Below are positions 9,301 through 15,300 of a stretch of 18,246 bases of DNA, piece by piece. The stretch lies in NCBI GenBank assembly GCA_004335635.1, contig QAXH01005069.1, forward strand, positions 18,327 to 36,572, written 5' to 3'. Source of the stretch: Chloromonas sp. AAM2. Lineage: Eukaryota > Chlorophyta > Chlorophyceae > Chlamydomonadales > Chlamydomonadaceae. The translations under genes and the position numbers were made by a program. The notes under the pieces are model-generated. The model was not told where the DNA came from. It worked only from the letters and a program-made list of their open reading frames with translations, and did no database searches. The first letter of the stretch is position 1, and each line of letters opens with the position of its first letter.

Positions 9301-12300
9301 GGGTGATGCATCCCTTTGCAGAGGCTTGTGCTTCCAGAACGTGCTGTAGGTTTTCAAACCTGCAGACAATCGCTAGTCTGGCTAGCAATCAAGCAATCCG
9401 TCATGTCTGTGAGCAAGTTGGCAATCACGTTGTTCTGTTAGACAATCGTAAGTGTGGGTGTCAACAGCCGTCCGTGATACCTGCGAATCAATGCACAATC
9501 TTGCCTTGGCTTCCTTGCAGGCAAGACCGAGTCCACCAAGGACCTGTCCTCCCAGCTGGGCAAGTCCGTGTACGTGTTCAACTGCGCCCCTGAGATGGAC
9601 TACCGCACCATGGGCGACATCTTCAAGGGGCTGGCGGCCTCGGGCTCCTGGGGCTGCTTTGACGAGTTCAACCGGCTCGTGCCCGAGGTGCTCTCCGTGT
9701 GCTCCGTGCAGTACAAGTGCGTCACGGACTCGCAGAAGCGCAAGTCCATGCTGCCAGGCCGCGGGCTGGAGTACATCGACAAGCAGGGCACCAAGCACCA
9801 GCCCATTGAGAAGTGGTCGTTTGTTGCTGCCGATGGCGTTGAGATGCCGCTTGAGGAGGGCACCAGCTGCTTCATCACCATGAACCCGGGATACATTGGC
9901 CGCGCTGAGCTGCCGGAGTCGCTTAAGGCGCTGTTCCGCCCCATCACCGTCATGGTGCCGGACAGGTAAGGAGCAGAGCCTGTTTGGCTGTGATGCCGCT
10001 TGAGCTCAGACGCTATCTTCAGCCATCTATCCACTCTCCATCTTGCCTGTCTGACGCGCTGTGGGCATTGCACCAAGAGATTCTATCCTGCCTGTTCAAC
10101 TTGGTCAGGGCGTTGCACCGAAGTGCCTTGATGGGAGCTGACACAGCACTGCCTGCCACGTTGGCCTGACGTTCGCCTTGGTCAATTGCTTTCTTGTCCT
10201 CTCAGGCAGCTGATCATGGAGAACATGTTGATGGCTGAGGGCTTTGTCGAGGCCAAGAACCTCGCCAAGAAGTTTGCCTCTCTGTACTACCTGCTGGAGG
10301 ACCTGCTCTCGCCCCAGAAGCACTACGACTGGGGCCTCAGGGCCATCAAGAGCGTGCTGGTGGTGGCGGGATCACTGCTGCGTGCAGAGGCCGGACAGGT
10401 GGGCGCAAGGGTTACGTGCCACGAGCGAAGTTTAGGCACCAACGGCCTCGCACACATATTCTCAAGCTTGCATATATTGTTTGGATTACTGGTTTGAGTA
10501 CATCAGGCTTCAGCGATTGGTAGTCCGTGTGCTTCTTGCACACCTCGACCTGTTCACCGAAGCCCTATGTGCATGCTGCGCCCTGTGTCTGTTCAGGTTG
10601 AGAGCGACGTGTTGTTCCGCGCGCTGCGCGACTTCAACATCCCCAAGATCCTGGCCGAGGACATGATCATCTTCATGGGCCTGTTGAATGATCTGTTCCC
10701 GGGTGTTGACCCGCCACGCAAGCGCGATCTGGAGTTCGAGGAGGCAAGTGGTGTGGCTGCCAGTCCTCACCTGTCAGCCCTTCACCTATCAGGCTTCGCA
10801 CAGTTGCATCACACTACTAAGTCTGGCCCTGCCGGTCTGAGTTGAATGTGTATGTGGTCTGTTCAACGCGCAAAGCCATGTTCCCTTACCTGCGTTATCC
10901 TGCCTGATGCCTTTCAGGTGATCGTTGCCACCACCAAGGAGATGGGCTTGACTGCGGAGGACGACTTCATCCTGCGCGTGGTGCAGCTGAGCGAGCTGCT
11001 GGCCATCAGGCACTGCGTGTTCCTCATGGGGCCCACGGGCTCGGGCAGGACAGAGTGCTACAGGGTGCTGGCAAAGGCAATCACCAAGGGATGTGCAAAC
11101 CCGGTCAACGACTACCTCAAGATGACTAACAAGAAGAAGGTACGAGGGGCCATTGCGCGCTGGCCAGGGTGCGGCAGTCCAGCAGTCTCAGGCACATTCA
11201 AGGCATGGGCTGCTTGTCAGGGGAGGCCAGGTGAAGGCATACGTGCCGCCTTGGCTTGGCAAAGCCGTGGCAAACGCACACTCCACCCGTCGTTCCCCTG
11301 CCTTTCCATCTGTTTCAGGTTGTTGTGCGCGACATCAACCCCAAGTCCATCAGCACCCAGGAGCTGTACGGGTACGTCAACATGTCCACACGCGAGTGGA
11401 AGGACGGGCTGCTCTCCTTCAACATGCGCGAGCTGGCAAACGTGCCCGACGACAACCCCAAGTGGATCATGCTTGATGGCGACCTGGACGCGAACTGGAT
11501 CGAGTCGATGAACAGCGTCATGGACGACAACAGACTGCTCACACTGCCCTCCAACGAGCGGTAAGGGGACGGGGAGAGTGCAGTGGATGCTACGGGATGC
11601 AGGGACCGGGCAGGTTGAGGCTGACCACAACGTCTGGCCAGTACAGACTATGCAACACACCGATTCCCAAGAATGGATGTTGGACTGAAGAACGTGACGC
11701 TTGCCCTTGCCTTGCAGCATCCGTCTGCTGCCCCACATGAAGCTGATCTTTGAGATCCGCGACCTCAAGTTCGCCACGCCCGCCACCGCCACGCGCGCCG
11801 GCATCCTGTACATCTCCGAGGGCAGCCAGTGGCAGAACATGGTCACCAGCTGGATCAGCAGGGTGGTCAAGCCGTACGCGGAGAAGGCCAAGTGGAAGGA
11901 CACCAACTTGCCGGGCAAGTGGCTCAGCGACATGTTCGACAAGTGAGTGAGAGAAGAAGATGAGGGCGGAGGCTGCTGTCTTTGAATCCATTATGTGAGG
12001 ATGTGCAGTCTTGCTGCTAAGGGCTGGTGGCCTGATAGAGGCATACGATCACTTGTCGTGGAAAGTTGAACCCAAGTTACGTATAAAGACCCCGTCAATC
12101 TGTTCCTCATTAAGTGCACTTGAGTGCAGTGCCTAATGAGGGCCGCTGCCAATAAAATGCAATCCAGTGTGGCAAGTGCAATTATCATGGTCCATTTACA
12201 AACTGCTCGTGACGTGTTGTCACCGTGCAGGTACGTGCCTCCCACCATCCTGGAGATGAAGAAGTCCTTCAACCACGTGACCCCTCTGTCCACCATGAAC

Positions 12301-15300
12301 TTCATCACCACCATGGTCAACATCCTGGAGGGCTGCCTCAAGCCCGAGAACCTCAGCAACAAGTCGGACCAGGCCATGTTCGAGATGTACTTTGTGTTTG
12401 CGTTCATCTGGGCCTTTGGCGGCGGCCTGTGCGAGAAGGACGGCATCAACTACCGCCGCAACTTCGACAAGTGGTTCAAGCAAACCTGGACAAGCGTCAA
12501 GATCCCGGGCAAGGGCACAGTGTACGACTACTTTGTCAACCCCAAGACACAGAAGTTCCAGCCGTGGGCAGAGCTGGTCACTGACATTGACTATGACGGC
12601 ACCAAACCAATGTGAGGCCTGCCACCGTGCAGCGAGGCTGCGACTGCACCTGGCAGATGAATAATGGAAGTGGGCTAGGTACATGCTATTGGACTGTAGC
12701 TTTCCGTCTGCCTGTGGCTTGAACGTGTTGTGAAGTCCACAGCATGAACGTGTTGGGTGTGGCCTATTGTGTGCTCAGGTCCACTGTGTTCGTTCCCACG
12801 GCCGAGACGAGCTCCCTGCGCTTCTTCCTCGACCTGATGGTGGAGCTGCGCAAGCCCATCATGTTCGTGGGCGGCGCGGGTGTGGGCAAGACGCAGCTGG
12901 TCAAGGGCAAGCTCAGCGCCCTGCCAGAGGAAATCATGTCACTCGCCATCAGCTTCAACTACTTCACAGGTGGGGCCAGATGTGATCTGCAGGCGGGGGC
13001 TCAGCAGTGCCAGGCAGGGCCAGGAGTGCAATATAACAGAGAAACCTACCTATCTTCTCAGTGTGTGTCTGTGGTGGCTGCCCGATCACAATTGAAATCC
13101 AAGCTGACTCTGCTCCAGCTTGCCTGCTGTCCTTCAGATGTCATTTCCTTCCAGAAGGTGCTCGAGTCTCCCCTGGAGAAGAAGGCAGGCGTCAACTACG
13201 GGCCCCCGGGCACCAAGACGCTCATCTACTTCGTGGACGACCTCAACATGCCCAAGCTCGACCCCTACGAGACGGCCATGCCCATCTCGCTGATCCGCCA
13301 GCACCTGGGCTGGGGCCACTGGTTCGACCGCAGCAAGCTCACGCAGAAGAACGTCAACAACACCCAGTACGTGGCGTGCATGAACCCCACTGCGGGATCC
13401 TTTGTGATCAACCCGCGCCTCCAGCGGCTGTTCATGACGCTCGCGATGGATTTCCCGGGCCAGGACTCGCTCATGAAGATCTACGGAACCTTCCTCCAGG
13501 GCCACCTCAAGAAGTTCAACGAGGGAGTCCAGGAGCTGTCGACGAAGATCCTGCAAGCAGCGCTGGCCCTGCATGATCGTGTTTCCTCGACCTTCCGCAA
13601 GACCGCCATCAACTTCCACTACGAGTTCACAGTGCGGCACCTTGCCAACGTGTTCCAGGGCCTGCTCATGTCCACCCCGGAGCTCTGCAACAACCCCGTC
13701 AAGTGGGGCAAGCTGTGGCTGCATGAGAGCGAGCGCGTGTACGCTGACAGGCTGGTCACGCTCACCGATCTGGAGGCGTACAGCAAATCGGCGGTCAACA
13801 TTGCCAAGAAGTGAGTCGTGACAGGGACGACTGGTGGTTTGGCAGGCAGAGCCACTCAGTCGTTGCTGTTGGGCCGAGCCACTCAGCCATTTGTTTTACC
13901 CTTGTACATCATCGGCCGTATATCGTCAGCCGTTGCTTTCACTGGAGTAGTTCAGCTGAGCTTGAAATGACCGATGCCAGAGACCTCCGTCGCTCACACT
14001 CTGGTGTACCTCCTCCCTCATGCCTTCTCTCTCAGGTACTTCAGTGTTAACGACATTGATGATTACTACAAGAAGAAGGACCCCAAGCCGCTCATCTTCT
14101 GCCACTTTGCCCGCGGGCTGACTGAGAAGTCCTACGACGAGGTGTCGGACTACCCTTCGCTGTACAAGACACTCATGGAGGCCCTCAATGGTGAGACAGG
14201 GCACGGATCAGGTTGCAAGGACAGCTAGTCCACGCGCATGGACATTACAATTGTGTGTCTCCAGCCAGCTCTCTTGAGCATTGGTTGCATACTATTGCTG
14301 GAAACCAGCCGGTGATTTGTTCTGTGCCCAGTGCTGGCTCCTCAGATTTGCTTTGAGCGAGTGTGACGATTGAACGTTCGCTGCAAACCATCTTTGCATT
14401 GTTTGTTCGCTCGCCTCAGAGTACAACGAGACCAACGCCGTGATGGACCTGGTGTTGTTCGAGGACGCCATGAAGCACGTGTGCCGCATCAGCCGCATCG
14501 TGTCCAACCCCAGTGGCCATGCGCTGCTGGTGGGTGTGGGCGGCTCAGGCAAGCAGTCGCTCTCGCGCCTGGCAGGCCACATCTGCGGTTACACAACCGT
14601 CACCATCGTCATCAGCGGCTCCTACTCAATGAACAACTTCAAGGAGGACATCCAGAAGATGTACAAGCGGGCTGGTGTCAAGGGAGAGGGCATCATGTTC
14701 CTGTTCACCGACTCGCAGATCGTGGATGAGCGCATGCTTGTGTACATCAATGATCTCTTATCCTCTGGCGAGATTCCAGACCTGTTCGCTCAGGAGGACA
14801 AGGACGAAATCGTCAACGCCATGCGCTCTGAGACCAAGGCCCTGGGGCTCATCGACACGGCAGAGAACTGCTGGAACACTTTCATCCAGAAGGTCAAGAC
14901 AAACCTGCACATGGTGTTTACCGCATCCCCTGTCGGAGAGAACTTCCGCATCCGCTCGCAGCGGTTCCTGGCGACTGTCACCTCCACCGTCATTGACTGG
15001 TTCCAGCCATGGCCCGAGAGCTCGCTGTTCAGTGTGGCCAAGAAGTTCCTCGATGAGATCGACCTGGGCGATGACTCGCTGCGCAGTGCGGTGGTGGAGT
15101 TCATGCCTTACTCGTTCGCACTGGTCAACAAGGTGTCGAAGAGTGAGTGGCAAGTCGCATACTGGGATGGGGTTCAAACAGAGTAAGGTAACCCAAATCA
15201 GGGTGTTCCTCAGCAGAGATAACCTGTAAACCCACAGCAGCTGTTGCCAGGTCCCACAGAAGCAGCCTTACGATATCTGTGTTGTCATGCCCCTGTGTGT

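Noticed and set aside
9003..9593. Plus-strand ORF of 196 codons over the AAA1 P-loop
   Set aside because: It is the +1 shadow frame of exons 16-17 and of the GC-AG intron; the conserved dynein text is in another frame.
12744..13814. Single 356-codon ORF covering exons 24 and 25
   Set aside because: It reads through intron 24. Dynein conservation ([15 protein letters not shown]) needs removal of 12970-13137.
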